Of a stretch of DNA of 64,000 bases, positions 50,527-59,809 are shown one piece after another. This DNA is from Chryseobacterium sp. GVT01B. Lineage in GTDB: Bacteria > Bacteroidota > Bacteroidia > Flavobacteriales > Weeksellaceae. Below the pieces are notes generated by a model. The model had not been told where the DNA came from and did no database searches. It saw nothing but the letters and a program-made list of their open reading frames with translations. A program made the translations under genes and the position numbers. The stretch is from NCBI RefSeq assembly GCF_019970045.1, contig NZ_JAHXYI010000010.1:62001-126000 (forward strand). Direction: 5' to 3'. Each line of letters begins with the position of its first letter. Position 1 is the first letter of the stretch.

Positions 50527-50937
50527 TTATTCTGATTTAGTGAATTTCAATAGTAGAAGATTGTCTTTATACAATTCTAATGTAGTTCCGGAAATCACAT
50601 ATTTGTTTGCTTTTCCCATCATATCCATAAAGTTCTGCTCTACTCCGATGTTGTTACACATCATTTTTGTAGATCCCATTTGTCCTGCTGTAAATCCTCC
50701 TGTAGACGGATCTATTGTAGCCGTTCCGAAATAGTTATTACATCCTGCATTTCCTGTGATTTTCTCTCCTTCAATATTCAATGTCGGAACTTTTCCTTTT
50801 ACCGTTTCAGCCAGTGTCCATTTTGTATTGGCAAGAGCAGGCTGAGCTTTTCCTACTTTAGAAGCAGACGGGCTTGTCATAGATCCACATGAAGCCAATA
50901 CTGCAGCTGTACATATGCTTAAAAAAAGATTTTTCAT
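50527..50937 (-). CDS. META domain-containing lipoprotein (HslJ-like)
   Basis: A 136-residue protein with a lipoprotein signal (MKNLFLSICTAAVLASCGS; lipidated C17). The META domain covers ~35-130: NTKWTLAETVKGK, EKITGNAGCNNYFGTATI, and GSTKMMCNNIG are the family hallmarks. Related HslJ proteins are outer-membrane lipoproteins linked to heat or novobiocin tolerance; here the role is unproven. The gap 50938-51432 upstream holds a GTCATTCCG repeat element and the pheT terminator. Confidence 0.85.
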   Translation of the reverse strand: MKNLFLSICTAAVLASCGSMTSPSASKVGKAQPALANTKWTLAETVKGKVPTLNIEGEKITGNAGCNNYFGTATIDPSTGGFTAGQMGSTKMMCNNIGVEQNFMDMMGKANKYVISGTTLELYKDNLLLLKFTKSE

Positions 50938-51130
50938 TTTTTTCTTTTTGAATTAATCCAAATTTACGGAAATTATATTATTTAAACGGGCTGCGATGAA
51001 TTTTATTATTCTTTAACACCCTGTATTTTGAATAATTTTCAGAATTAATTTTCATGCTCTTGACGATCAAAAAAAGGGTTGAAAGCTTTAAGACATAAGA
51101 ACTTTATTTGCACTAAAGTTGTAACGCTGC

Positions 51131-51204
51131 CTTTGTCATTCCGAAGGAATCTATACTATAATTGGTTTATAAAAACATACTGAGACTCCTACGGAGTGAC
51201 AAAG
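51131..51204 (+). repeat. GTCATTCCG terminal-inverted-repeat element (MITE-like)
   Basis: The left end CTTTGTCATTCCG and right end CGGAGTGACAAAG are inverted; inside are GAAGGAATCTATACTATAAT and TGGTTTATAA. The same element, in reverse, is at 59343-59423 with the internal AATTGGTTTATAA conserved, so the whole ~75-80 bp unit is repeated and not only the palindrome. Confidence 0.75.
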
Positions 51205-51380
51205 ATTGTGGATAGACCAACTACCAAATCATAAGAAAATATACAATAAAGTACCATTCAATAGAACGGATTGTAATCCTGAGCTTAGTCGAAGGGAGCC
51301 GTTTACTTAAAAATCAATATCCAGATGGCTTTAGCCGAAACCTATTAATACAGATATATTTTTAAGATTAAAAACAAAAA

Positions 51381-51401
51381 AACGGACTTTAAAAGTCCGT
51401 T
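51381..51401 (-). terminator. terminator after pheT
   Basis: AACGGACTTT and AAAGTCCGTT arms, with a T-rich flank on the minus strand, 32 bp after the pheT stop. Followed by CTATT, so it may derive from a GGCTAAAGCC-type repeat arm. Confidence 0.7.
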
Positions 51402-51432
51402 TCTATTATATTGAAATATATATTTTCAAGTA

Positions 51433-53835
51433 TTAAGATCTCAACTCAGCGTTGAATTCTTTCTGGAAAGCTTTGATCAGAGAATCCATTACTTCTGTGA
51501 TCTCTTTTTCTTCCAGTGTTTTTTCTTCGTTTAACAGCTCGAAGCTCATTGCATAAGACTTCTTACCTTCAGGAAGATTTTTACCTTCATACACATCGAA
51601 TAGGTTAACACTCTTAATGAATGGAGATTTATTCTTTTTAGCAGTCTGATATAAATCCTGATAATTTACATTTTTATCAATCAATAAAGCTAAGTCTCTT
51701 CTGATTTTGTTGAATTTCGGAATGTCTTTAAATTTCAATTCATTTTTAGAACGTAGTTCCTGAGCATATTCCAGTTCAATTTCTGCATAGAAACAATCCT
51801 GATCAATATCGAAATCTTTTAATAAAGCAGGAGCTACTTTTCCGATTCTTACCAACGCTTTACCGTCAACTTCATATACCAATGCATCGGAGAATCTTTC
51901 ATCGGACAGAGCTGCTTCTTTATAATCAACAGCAAGTCTTTCCAATAAAACTTTTACATAAGCTTTAAGATTATAGAAACTTACAGCAGACTTAGGCTGA
52001 AGCCAGTTTTCCGCAACATCTCTTCCGGAAACCAACAAAGCCAATTGTTTTCTTTCTTCGTATTTTTCTTTTTTGTGGTAAATTTTTCCTAATTCGAAGA
52101 ATTTAATATCCTGATTCTTTCTGTTAATGTTATATACGGCATTCTGAAGAAGTCCTTCCAATAAAGATTTTCTCATGAATGCTAAATCTCCGCTTAAAGG
52201 ATTTAACAGTTTTACAGCATCAGTTTCATCTTTTACCGAAGTCAATGAGTTATTCATTACTTCGTTGAAGCCAATGCTCTGTAAAGCCCTTGCCCAGCTG
52301 TTTTCCAATTCATCCTGATCGTTAGCACTAAGCTTAACAGGGGTAAACGAAATTTTCTGTGGAGCATCAATTTTATTATATCCGTAGATTCTTAAGATCT
52401 CTTCAATTACATCAATTTCTCTTGTTACATCTGCTCTGTAAGCAGGAACAGAGATTTCAAAACCATTTGGAATTTCATTTAAAACCTGAATTTCCAATGC
52501 TTTTAAGATTTCCTTTACTTTTTCTCTGTGGATTTTTGTTCCTAAAATCTGCTCAATTTTAGAGAATCTCAGAATCACATAGCTGTCTTCAATTTTCTTA
52601 GGATATTCTTCCAATAGATCTCCTACTAATTTTCCTTCAGCAATTTCCTGAATCATTTTAATAGCGTGAGTGATTGCCGTTCTTGTCAGATTCGGGTCTA
52701 CTCCTCTTTCAAATCTGAAAGAAGCATCCGTATTCAGGCTGTGAGCTTTTGCTCCTTTTCTTACCGCAATGGGATTGAAATAAGCACTTTCAAGGAATAT
52801 CGTTTTTGTAGTTTCTGATACTCCGGAATTTGCACCACCGAATACTCCGGCAATACACATTGGATTATCTTTACCGTCTTTGATGATGATTTCAGAACCA
52901 TTCAATGTTCTTTCAACTCCATCTAATGTAGTAAATTTTGTTCCCGGTTTTACAACTCCTACTTTTACTTTCTTATCTGCAATTTTATCTGCATCAAATG
53001 CGTGAAGCGGCTGTCCGTATCCGTGAAGAATATAGTTAGTAATATCTACAACGTTGTTAATCGGGCTTAGTCCGATTGCTTTTAGTCTGTCTTTTAACCA
53101 GGATGGAGATTCTGCAACTTTTACGTCTTCAATAACGGCTCCTATATATCTTGGACACAATTCAGCATCTTCAATTTCCAGTTTGAAATCATGAACTCCT
53201 TCATTATTCAAAGCTTCGGAAGCTACTTTATTAAATTGAGACTTCAGTTGGTTGGTAGAAAGATAAGCATGTAAATCTCTTGCAACACCATAGTGAGACA
53301 TTGCATCTGTTCTGTTTGGTGTTAATCCGATTTCAAACACCTCATCATTAGTCAGTTCAAAATAGTCCGCAAAGTTTTTTCCTACTTCATATTTGGTTTC
53401 ATCCAGCACCATGATTCCTCCGTGATCTTCGCTAAGACCTAATTCATCTTCTGCGCAGATCATTCCCTGAGAAACCTCACCTCTGATTTTTGCTTCTTTA
53501 ATTTCAAAAAAGTTTCCTGTTTTGTCATAGATTTTTGTTCCGACAACGGCTACAGGAACAGTCTGTCCTGCTTCTACGTTAGGAGCTCCGCAAACAATAT
53601 TCAATATTTTTCCGTTTCCTACATCTACTGTTGTCTTCTTCAGTTTGTCAGCATTCGGATGCTTTTCGCAGGTTAATACTTTACCTACAACAATTCCTTC
53701 CAGGCTGCCTCTTACGCTTTCAAATTTATCTATCCCTTCAACCTCAAGACCTATATCTGTAAGGAATTCACCGATTCTTTCAGTTTTTGATTCCGTTTTT
53801 ACAAAGTCCTTCAGCCAGTTGTTTGATATTTTCAT
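51433..53835 (-). CDS. pheT: phenylalanyl-tRNA synthetase beta subunit
   Basis: An 800-residue subunit of the alpha2-beta2 enzyme that charges tRNA-Phe. Domain order as expected: N-terminal MKISNNWLKDFV, tRNA-binding (EMAP-like) domain ~40-155 (GIVVGKVLTCEKHPNADKLK), B3/B4 editing region ~215-390 (PRYIGAVIEDVKV), B5 domain ~400-480, catalytic-like core with FELGKIYHKKEKYEERKQLA, and the FDX-ACB anticodon domain ~705-800 (FKDIPKFNKIRRDLALLID). Full length. pheS is not adjacent, so the two subunits are encoded apart, as is common in Bacteroidetes. Confidence 0.95.
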   Translation of the reverse strand: MKISNNWLKDFVKTESKTERIGEFLTDIGLEVEGIDKFESVRGSLEGIVVGKVLTCEKHPNADKLKKTTVDVGNGKILNIVCGAPNVEAGQTVPVAVVGTKIYDKTGNFFEIKEAKIRGEVSQGMICAEDELGLSEDHGGIMVLDETKYEVGKNFADYFELTNDEVFEIGLTPNRTDAMSHYGVARDLHAYLSTNQLKSQFNKVASEALNNEGVHDFKLEIEDAELCPRYIGAVIEDVKVAESPSWLKDRLKAIGLSPINNVVDITNYILHGYGQPLHAFDADKIADKKVKVGVVKPGTKFTTLDGVERTLNGSEIIIKDGKDNPMCIAGVFGGANSGVSETTKTIFLESAYFNPIAVRKGAKAHSLNTDASFRFERGVDPNLTRTAITHAIKMIQEIAEGKLVGDLLEEYPKKIEDSYVILRFSKIEQILGTKIHREKVKEILKALEIQVLNEIPNGFEISVPAYRADVTREIDVIEEILRIYGYNKIDAPQKISFTPVKLSANDQDELENSWARALQSIGFNEVMNNSLTSVKDETDAVKLLNPLSGDLAFMRKSLLEGLLQNAVYNINRKNQDIKFFELGKIYHKKEKYEERKQLALLVSGRDVAENWLQPKSAVSFYNLKAYVKVLLERLAVDYKEAALSDERFSDALVYEVDGKALVRIGKVAPALLKDFDIDQDCFYAEIELEYAQELRSKNELKFKDIPKFNKIRRDLALLIDKNVNYQDLYQTAKKNKSPFIKSVNLFDVYEGKNLPEGKKSYAMSFELLNEEKTLEEKEITEVMDSLIKAFQKEFNAELRS

Positions 53836-54033
53836 TTGTTAATCTATCTACTTATTTAATTCGTCAAATGAGCCTTTCGGTTTCATCTGCACTATTTTGA
53901 AATTTTTATTTGAAATTCCACACCGTATTCAAGTGTGATTTTTCGAGCTACAAATGTCGTGTTTTTTTGAGAAATAGAGAAATTTAGAAGCGATTTTAAG
54001 ATAATTAATTTTCATTAATAGTTCTGCCTCTTA

Positions 54034-54660
54034 TTAAGGAATCTGTTGGCCAGATGGTCTCACTACTTTCTTCAGGCTATCAGAAAATAATACCAATCCT
54101 GCAGCCATCATGATAATATCTTTTAGAACCAAACGCCCTGCTCCGGACATATAGGGAAATCCAAACTCTGGAGTAGGATAATCTCCACCCAGATTCGGCA
54201 CGTATACTTCGGGAGTAGTTCCTAAAAATGAAAGGGTAACCAATGACATTAAAAATGTTAAAGCCCCTCCTACTGCTCCGATTTTAGGAAACCAGATCCC
54301 TAACAACACCAAAAAACCTATTATTACAATCATCGTTCCCAAACCATAAGAAAAGGTGTATGTTCCATTTTCTTTATGCCAATCAATATTTTTCTGGATA
54401 ACCTTTCCTTCCGGATTTTTATACAGGGTATATTCTGCCACCGGCATTTTTTCTTCATTAAGAACTTTATTCCCAGTATTTTTATAGAAGAAACTCATGA
54501 AGGGACTATTGGCGACAAAGGGTACAATTCCTTCAGCTTCGTAATGAAATGCTTTTAAACCTCCAATCCAGGCCATAACAATGAAAATTGAAATTCTGAG
54601 AAAATTGAAAAAATAAGCATCCAATTGTAATAAGCGGTGGTAAAGTCTGTTGTTTTTCAT
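54034..54660 (-). CDS. DUF417 family membrane protein (YkgB-like)
   Basis: A 208-residue protein with four hydrophobic segments. The start FNFLRISIFIVMAWIGGLKA, the motif FHYEAEGIVPFVANSPFMSF and the end PYMSGAGRLVLKDIIMMAAG are DUF417 hallmarks. The family is membrane-bound and of unknown function, often induced by reactive chlorine or aldehydes. I start it at ATG 54660. The AraC gene next upstream on the same strand (62 bp) is a likely regulator. Confidence 0.85.
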   Translation of the reverse strand: MKNNRLYHRLLQLDAYFFNFLRISIFIVMAWIGGLKAFHYEAEGIVPFVANSPFMSFFYKNTGNKVLNEEKMPVAEYTLYKNPEGKVIQKNIDWHKENGTYTFSYGLGTMIVIIGFLVLLGIWFPKIGAVGGALTFLMSLVTLSFLGTTPEVYVPNLGGDYPTPEFGFPYMSGAGRLVLKDIIMMAAGLVLFSDSLKKVVRPSGQQIP

Positions 54661-54722
54661 GTGATTTCTTTTTAACAAAGGTATTCACATGCCTACAGCG
54701 CCAACATAGATATTTGAGGACA

Positions 54723-55553
54723 TTACATGGACATTTTCGCCACCACAGAGATTCCTACCTGTTCTCTATATTTTTTCGGGGAACATCCTACCGATTTTTT
54801 GAAATACCTGCTGAAGTAAAATTCATCGGCAAATCCCAGCTCTGAAGCAACTTCCTTTACGGATCTATAGGTTAAATGCAGTAATTTTTTGGATTCCAGA
54901 ATGATTCTCTCATTGATAAGCTGAGTGGGTGTTTTCGCAAATTCTTTCTTTACAGCCTTGCTTAATGTATTATTGGTTATACTCAGTTTGTCACTGTAAA
55001 ATGACAGCTCCTTTTCACTTTTAAAATGAGTCTCCAACAGTTTCTTAAATTCTGCAGCATTCTTATTGGGTAGTTTATCATGAGAAAATATACTATTTTC
55101 AATACTGCTTTTCTGTTTACTGCCAATAGCAAGGATAAGCTGTATATAAGTTTTGATAATAGATTCTGAAAACTGATGCTTTTCGGATTCTTCCTTTTTG
55201 ATATGAATAAAAAGCTCGAGAATATAACTATAATTTTCTTCTGAGAGTTCAACCCCCGGATTCAGATAAATATTATTAAAAAGAAGCCCGTTGCATGCCA
55301 CTTCTTCTTTATGATATTCTATACAGTAATAGTCACCATGGAAGAAAAGTACATCGATATTTTCATCTGATTCCGAAGCCAGTTTCAGTTTTTGAAAAGG
55401 GGAAAGAAACAGAATATTATATCCGTTATAAGAATAATTGATGTCATCTACTGAAAAAACACCGGAACCCTTCCATAGAACCACACTGTAATTTTCAGTG
55501 GTAAATTCTGATGGAAAATCTGAGGTGTGGTAAGACTGTATTTTTATTTTCAT
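54723..55553 (-). CDS. AraC family transcriptional regulator
   Basis: A 276-residue regulator. The C-terminal AraC domain is clear (LTYRSVKEVASELGFADEFY, then FSRYFKKSVGCSPKKYREQV); the N-terminal ~130 residues are a cupin-type sensor (YNILFLSPFQKLKLAS). It precedes the DUF417 gene in the same direction. Effector unknown. Confidence 0.85.
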   Translation of the reverse strand: MKIKIQSYHTSDFPSEFTTENYSVVLWKGSGVFSVDDINYSYNGYNILFLSPFQKLKLASESDENIDVLFFHGDYYCIEYHKEEVACNGLLFNNIYLNPGVELSEENYSYILELFIHIKKEESEKHQFSESIIKTYIQLILAIGSKQKSSIENSIFSHDKLPNKNAAEFKKLLETHFKSEKELSFYSDKLSITNNTLSKAVKKEFAKTPTQLINERIILESKKLLHLTYRSVKEVASELGFADEFYFSRYFKKSVGCSPKKYREQVGISVVAKMSM

Positions 55554-55615
55554 GATTAGTATCTTTTAAACACTAATAACTCTAATGATTCACAAATGAC
55601 ACGATTTGACACTGT

Positions 55616-56449
55616 TTAATATTCTTTTGAATAGGTTTTCTTTTCTGTCAAATACTCGGTTTTAGTTCCATTACCGGTTCTGAAAAGGGTTTTGAGTGTA
55701 TTCTTTTGTTTAGGCTTTGAAGGATCGGGAAGAAAGCATTGGAAATGTAAATGCGGACCATTTGTCCAGCCTGTATTGCCGCTCAATCCTATTAAATCCC
55801 CTTTTTTAACCTCATCTCCTATTTTAACCTTAACCCCATTTTGTTTCAGGTGAAAATACTGTGCAATGGTTCCATCCGAATGTAAAATTGAAATATAATT
55901 AGCCTGATTAGCACAACTTGATGTAGGACATCCTGTATTATTATTCTGAACTGCATCAATCACTTTACCTTCTCTTGCTGCCGTAATTTCGGTTCCTTCA
56001 GGCATCACAAAATCTAAAGAGTTTTCATTCTGGTGAGAAAATATTCCATTGTAACCTTGATAAACATTAAAGGATTTCCCTTTTTGAAAAGGAAGATCAT
56101 ATGTATAGTCAGCATCATAGGTCTTTATCGTTGCATCTCCAGCTAATGTATAGTAAGCAGGCATTTTCTTGATTTTCCAACCTTTTCTATTATCGTTGAC
56201 AACAAAATAAGCAATTTTGTTTTTTATTGATTTAGGAGGCAGCACTCTGATCATTTTAAATGCTTCGGGACTCTTAAGGTTTTCTGTTTCCGGCTGTTCG
56301 GAGAACGTTATTGAAATGGGATAGATTTCAATATTATCAGCATAGTAAGTGATAATATCTTTCGTATGTTCATAATACATTTTTGCACTCTTCTGAGAAA
56401 AAGCCCATAGAGAGCAGATAAGTGATCCAAGAAATGTTATTTTTTTCAT
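55616..56449 (-). CDS. secreted M23 family metallopeptidase
   Basis: A 277-residue exported protein with signal peptide ~1-18 (MKKITFLGSLICSLWAFS). The C-terminal peptidase domain has the LytM zinc set: H139 and D146 (FSHQNENSLDFVMPEG), H200 (YFHL) and H233-L-H235 (GPHLHF). It probably cleaves peptidoglycan cross-links or peptides. N-terminal ~20-115 residues are unassigned. I start it at ATG 56449, where the signal peptide begins; a longer frame to 56509 adds 20 unlikely residues. C174 and C179 could form a disulfide. Confidence 0.85.
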   Translation of the reverse strand: MKKITFLGSLICSLWAFSQKSAKMYYEHTKDIITYYADNIEIYPISITFSEQPETENLKSPEAFKMIRVLPPKSIKNKIAYFVVNDNRKGWKIKKMPAYYTLAGDATIKTYDADYTYDLPFQKGKSFNVYQGYNGIFSHQNENSLDFVMPEGTEITAAREGKVIDAVQNNNTGCPTSSCANQANYISILHSDGTIAQYFHLKQNGVKVKIGDEVKKGDLIGLSGNTGWTNGPHLHFQCFLPDPSKPKQKNTLKTLFRTGNGTKTEYLTEKKTYSKEY

Positions 56450-56649
56450 GTTTATTATTTTTTTTCTTCCTATACTTTTGCCTTGAAATCGAAGATTCGA
56501 CGTAGTCAAATAAAAGTATGCAAAAGTTCAAGACTGGAATTATCCGCTAAAAATTTGAATGCACCTCTAAACTCGTATGGATGATTCTATTAATCCCTAA
56601 GTCGATTCCAAATTATTACAACTATGAGTCCGAATGCAGGATTACAAAA

Positions 56650-56672
56650 AAAGCCGGAAAAATTCCAGCTTT
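56650..56672 (-). terminator. terminator after dnaN
   Basis: Arms AAGCCGGAA and TTCCAGCTT (one mismatch) with a short A-rich loop and A/T runs on both sides, 22 bp beyond the dnaN stop. Confidence 0.7.
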
Positions 56673-56693
56673 CTTTTATTTATATGGTTAATG

Positions 56694-57824
56694 TTACAAT
56701 CCGATTACCGGCATTGATAACATTAAGATATTTTCGTTTTCTTCAAGACCGTCAAGAGGTTCAATGATTCCTGGTCTGTTAGGTTGAGACATTTTCATCG
56801 TGATATCGTCAGATCCTAAAATTGTCAGCATTTCAGTTAAAAATTTAGAACTGAATCCGATATTGATATCTTCTCCGTTGTAGTCACAAGGAATCTGCAT
56901 GTCTGCTTTGTTTGCATATTCAGTATCTTCTGCATGAAGGTGAAGAATATTACCGGAAAGCTTGAATCTTACCTGATTGGTAGATTTGTTGGACATGATA
57001 GATGCTCTTTTGATCGCTCCTAATAAAAGATTCCTGTTGATTGTCAATACATTTGGGTTTTCTTTTGGAATTACCGCTGTATAATTTGGATATTTACCAT
57101 CAATAAGTCTACAGATCCAGATATGCTTACCAAAAGTAAACTTGGCCATATTCTCATTGAAGTCGATCGTAACGTCTTCATTGGAACTTGCCAGAATATT
57201 TTTGAAAATGTTCAGAGGTTTTTTAGGCATGATAAACTCCATCGGCTCAGCATTCATAAGGTCTGCTCTTTTGTATACCACCAATCTGTGGGAGTCTGTA
57301 GATACGAAATTGGTTTCGTTTTCTCCAAACTGGAAAAGCACTCCTGTCATTACCGGACGAAGAGAATCATTACTTGTAGCGAATAGGGTGTTTGTCAAAG
57401 CTTCAGACAAAACTCCAGCCGGCATTGTAACACTTTGTGAAGCATCAAATTCCGGTAATTCAGGATAGTCATCAGCATTGTCTAATGCTACTGCGAAATT
57501 ATCTTTTTCATCTAAAATCTCAAGCTGGCTTCCTGTACCTTCGGCATTGTCTTTTACAACAAATGTCAGAGGCTGTTCACCATAAGTCTTGATAAAATCC
57601 TGAAAAATTTTAGCAGGAACAGCAAATTTACCTGTATCATCAGACTTTACTTCCAGAGAAGTAACAAGAGTTGTCTCGCCGTCAGATGCTGTAATGGTAA
57701 CATTATTTCCGTCTAATTCAAAAAGATAGTTTTCTAAAATCGGTCTCGATTGAGAGCTTGATATTACGCCACTTACAGTTTGCAACGCCTTCTGCAGTTC
57801 ACCACTTGAAATAATAAATTTCAT
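56694..57824 (-). CDS. dnaN: DNA polymerase III beta subunit (sliding clamp)
   Basis: A 376-residue clamp, full length, with three repeated clamp domains (~1-120, 125-245, 250-376). Hallmarks: MKFIISSGELQKALQTVSGV, SQSRPILENYLFELDG, FVSTDSHRLVVYKRAD, and the C-terminal LSMPVIGL (usual MPMRL pocket-facing end, here altered to MPVIGL). Proteins with QLxLF-type motifs bind the clamp pocket; the DUF763 protein at 2591-3802 has such an end. dnaN is not beside dnaA, which is common in this group. Confidence 0.95.
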   Translation of the reverse strand: MKFIISSGELQKALQTVSGVISSSQSRPILENYLFELDGNNVTITASDGETTLVTSLEVKSDDTGKFAVPAKIFQDFIKTYGEQPLTFVVKDNAEGTGSQLEILDEKDNFAVALDNADDYPELPEFDASQSVTMPAGVLSEALTNTLFATSNDSLRPVMTGVLFQFGENETNFVSTDSHRLVVYKRADLMNAEPMEFIMPKKPLNIFKNILASSNEDVTIDFNENMAKFTFGKHIWICRLIDGKYPNYTAVIPKENPNVLTINRNLLLGAIKRASIMSNKSTNQVRFKLSGNILHLHAEDTEYANKADMQIPCDYNGEDINIGFSSKFLTEMLTILGSDDITMKMSQPNRPGIIEPLDGLEENENILMLSMPVIGL

Positions 57825-58130
57825 AGATTTATAAAATAAGTTTCTACAAATATAATAAATAGATACAATAAAGAAAAGAATAATATGGAGGAGTTTTTCA
57901 CAAATATCCTTAATCTGTTTTGAGCCTTGATATTATGCTTAAATTTCTTTTGATCTTATAATTTTCTTCAAAATATTCACTTTAATCGGATTTCTATTTG
58001 TACTTTTTTTCTTCAAAGCGCATTAAAACATGAGTATTGAAAGTAAAAAAGGATAAATATTGCTCATTTTCTTGCATAATACCCCATTTCGAATATAAAA
58101 GATAATCCATACCAATCAAAATACAAAGCC

Positions 58131-58138
58131 TATCTTTG
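58131..58138 (+). promoter_or_regulatory. -7 promoter element for dgkA
   Basis: TATCTTTG matches TAnnTTTG and lies 18 bp before the ATG at 58157. This shows that the longer reading frame starting TTG at 58136 would overlap the promoter and is not used. Remaining sequence 57825-58130 shows nothing recognisable. Confidence 0.5.
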
Positions 58139-58156
58139 TGTGAAAAGTTCAGAATT

Positions 58157-58513
58157 ATGCAAAAACCACCCATTCATAAAAGTTTTCTCAATGCTTTCCG
58201 GGGTGTTTTCATGATGATAAAGACGGAAAGGAATTTCCAGATTGAGCTTCTGGCATTCTTCGTAAATCTCTTTCTTATTTTTTATTTCAGACTGAGCAAT
58301 ACAGATGCAGCGTTGGTTTTCATCGCTTCGTTTGCTGTTTTAAGTGCCGAAATTTTCAATACAGCTATTGAAAAGATCTGTGATATCATCCAACCTGATT
58401 TCGACAAAAGAATTGGCTTTATTAAAGATATTGCGGCTGGTGCTGTTGTTTTGACAGCCATTGCATCGGTGATTGTTGGGGTTTTGGTGTATGGAAAATA
58501 TATTTTCAGGTAA
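58157..58513 (+). CDS. dgkA: diacylglycerol kinase / undecaprenol kinase family
   Basis: A 118-residue integral membrane kinase with three transmembrane helices. The family line AEIFNTAIEKICDIIQPDFD with E-x-x-N-T-A-x-E active-site residues, followed by GFIKDIAAGAVVLTAIA, is clear. E. coli DgkA phosphorylates diacylglycerol; relatives in other phyla prefer undecaprenol, and which applies here is undecided. I start it at ATG 58157. Confidence 0.85.
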   Translation: MQKPPIHKSFLNAFRGVFMMIKTERNFQIELLAFFVNLFLIFYFRLSNTDAALVFIASFAVLSAEIFNTAIEKICDIIQPDFDKRIGFIKDIAAGAVVLTAIASVIVGVLVYGKYIFR

Positions 58514-58556
58514 AGAAATCTGAAATATTGCTGACAAATATTTAAGTTACATGCTT

Positions 58557-58611
58557 AACCACCCCGTCAAAAATTCTTTGAATTTTTGCCACCCCTCCAA
58601 ATGAGGGGAAT
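58557..58611 (+). repeat. two-hairpin 'ACCACCCCGTC' repeat, copy 6 (solitary)
   Basis: Fixed block, hairpin A AAAAATTC-TTT-GAATTTTT, then hairpin B CCCCTC-CAAAT-GAGGGG with a shifted, larger loop that keeps pairing, then AAT. It lies between the convergent dgkA and GyrI-like genes. Confidence 0.8.
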
Positions 58612-58665
58612 TTCACGTCTCCATTTCAAAAGTTGTGAAGGCAAAAAGCTTTTTACTTTTTTCTC

Positions 58666-59124
58666 TTATTTGACAGCAATTAAAATATCCACTTCGGCAT
58701 CTGAAGGATCCTGAGCTTTTTCTCCATAGATTTCAAAATCGGCAGTAAATATTCTTCCGAGATCCATTTCCCAGATTTTCAACCATTCATTGATCACCAG
58801 GCCTTTTGAAAGGTCTCCTTTTGTGGTAAATTTCACATAATCTCCACCTTCAAAAGAATAACCTGTCATTCCTTCAGGAATATTGTCAAGGTTTTCCACT
58901 TTACACCCAAGAACTGTTGTATAGGGCTTTGTATGGTCTTTTTCGTAATCCGTATAAATAGAATAAAGGGTATTATCTTTTCTATTTGGTATTGAATTGA
59001 CAATATCTTCGTTTATCATTTTCTCCCATAACACAGGAATATCTTTTGCTGCCTGCCCATTTTCATTGGTTGTTCTTACTGAGATTCCGATTACCTTAAA
59101 AGGTTTTATTTTTACGTTATTCAT
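58666..59124 (-). CDS. GyrI-like / AraC effector-binding domain protein
   Basis: A 152-residue stand-alone GyrI-like small-molecule-binding domain: SVRTTNENGQAAKDIPVLWE, TVLGCKVENLDNIPEGMTGY, EWLKIWEMDLGRIFTADFEI with the usual ligand-pocket Glu near the end. Such proteins sequester drugs or act as sensors; no DNA-binding domain is present. I start it at ATG 59124 (MNNVKIKPFKV); 8 further codons lie upstream to 59148. Ligand unknown. Confidence 0.85.
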   Translation of the reverse strand: MNNVKIKPFKVIGISVRTTNENGQAAKDIPVLWEKMINEDIVNSIPNRKDNTLYSIYTDYEKDHTKPYTTVLGCKVENLDNIPEGMTGYSFEGGDYVKFTTKGDLSKGLVINEWLKIWEMDLGRIFTADFEIYGEKAQDPSDAEVDILIAVK

Positions 59125-59217
59125 TATTATTTCTTTATGATAGAGCAAAGGTAAGAGAAGGTTGTGACAAGGGGGTGTCAGGAGTTTTTTAAATTGATTG
59201 AATAGGATATTGTTTTT

Positions 59218-59286
59218 AAGTTTTGGCTAAAGCCATTTTGAAGGTTAAGATTTTTACATAAACGGGCTAAAGCCCGTTCCTATTGA
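59218..59286 (+). repeat. GGCTAAAGCC-type dispersed repeat, well-preserved
   Basis: AAGTTTTGGCTAAAGCCA, about 30 bp, then AAACGGGCTAAAGCCCGTTC and CTATTGA. Followed by GAATT units in tandem (59283-59300). The best-preserved copy of this family in the window. Confidence 0.75.
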
Positions 59287-59342
59287 ATTGAATTGAATTG
59301 AATTTCTGCGGCTATTTTCTTTTGGCTTAGCCTATTCCAATT

Positions 59343-59423
59343 TTGTCACTCCGTAGGAGTCTCAGTATATCTTATAAACCAATTATAATATAGATTCCTT
59401 GCTTTGCTCGGAATGACAAAGGT
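59343..59423 (-). repeat. GTCATTCCG terminal-inverted-repeat element (MITE-like), reverse copy
   Basis: Reverse orientation copy of 51131-51204: left end TTTGTCACTCCGTAGGAGTC, the middle TTATAAACCAATT, and right end CTCGGAATGACAAA. The 59392-59423 end has an extra GCTTTGCTCG, also seen at 221-246. Confidence 0.75.
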
Positions 59424-59476
59424 CCCGTTGAAATTTTACAGGAGATAGTGAGATTGCTTCGCTTTGCTCGCAATGA

Positions 59477-59809
59477 TTATTTTCCGACATAGATAAATCC
59501 TTTCTTTCCGGATTTAAAAACGGTTTCAATTCTTTTGTAATCATCTACTTCATATTCGTCTGCCTGAAGAATTTCGGCTTCTGTTACTTCAAAAAGTATT
59601 CCTTCTATCTGATCATCATCATTCCCAGAAAATTCAAGTACGGGATGGTATTTCTGACCACTTTTTCGCAGTACTTCAGGATCTGTAATTTCAAGCATTC
59701 TTAATTTGTATTCTGATAAGATATCTTTTTCACCTTGTAAAAGTCTTCCAAAGGTTTCCATTTGAACCTGCTCTTTCTGTAGGGTTCCGTAAGAAAATAG
59801 ATTTGGCAT
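59477..59809 (-). CDS. gamma-glutamylcyclotransferase-like protein (AIG2/GGCT fold)
   Basis: A 110-residue protein of the gamma-glutamylcyclotransferase/AIG2 fold. The opening LFSYGTLQKEQVQMETFGR carries the YGTL loop. The catalytic Glu is expected in the middle part: EGILFEVTEAEILQADEYE. Small members act on gamma-glutamyl amines or are of unknown activity. Its ATG overlaps the stop of the upstream SGNH hydrolase gene by one base (TAATG), so the two are translationally coupled. Confidence 0.85.
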   Translation of the reverse strand: MPNLFSYGTLQKEQVQMETFGRLLQGEKDILSEYKLRMLEITDPEVLRKSGQKYHPVLEFSGNDDDQIEGILFEVTEAEILQADEYEVDDYKRIETVFKSGKKGFIYVGK

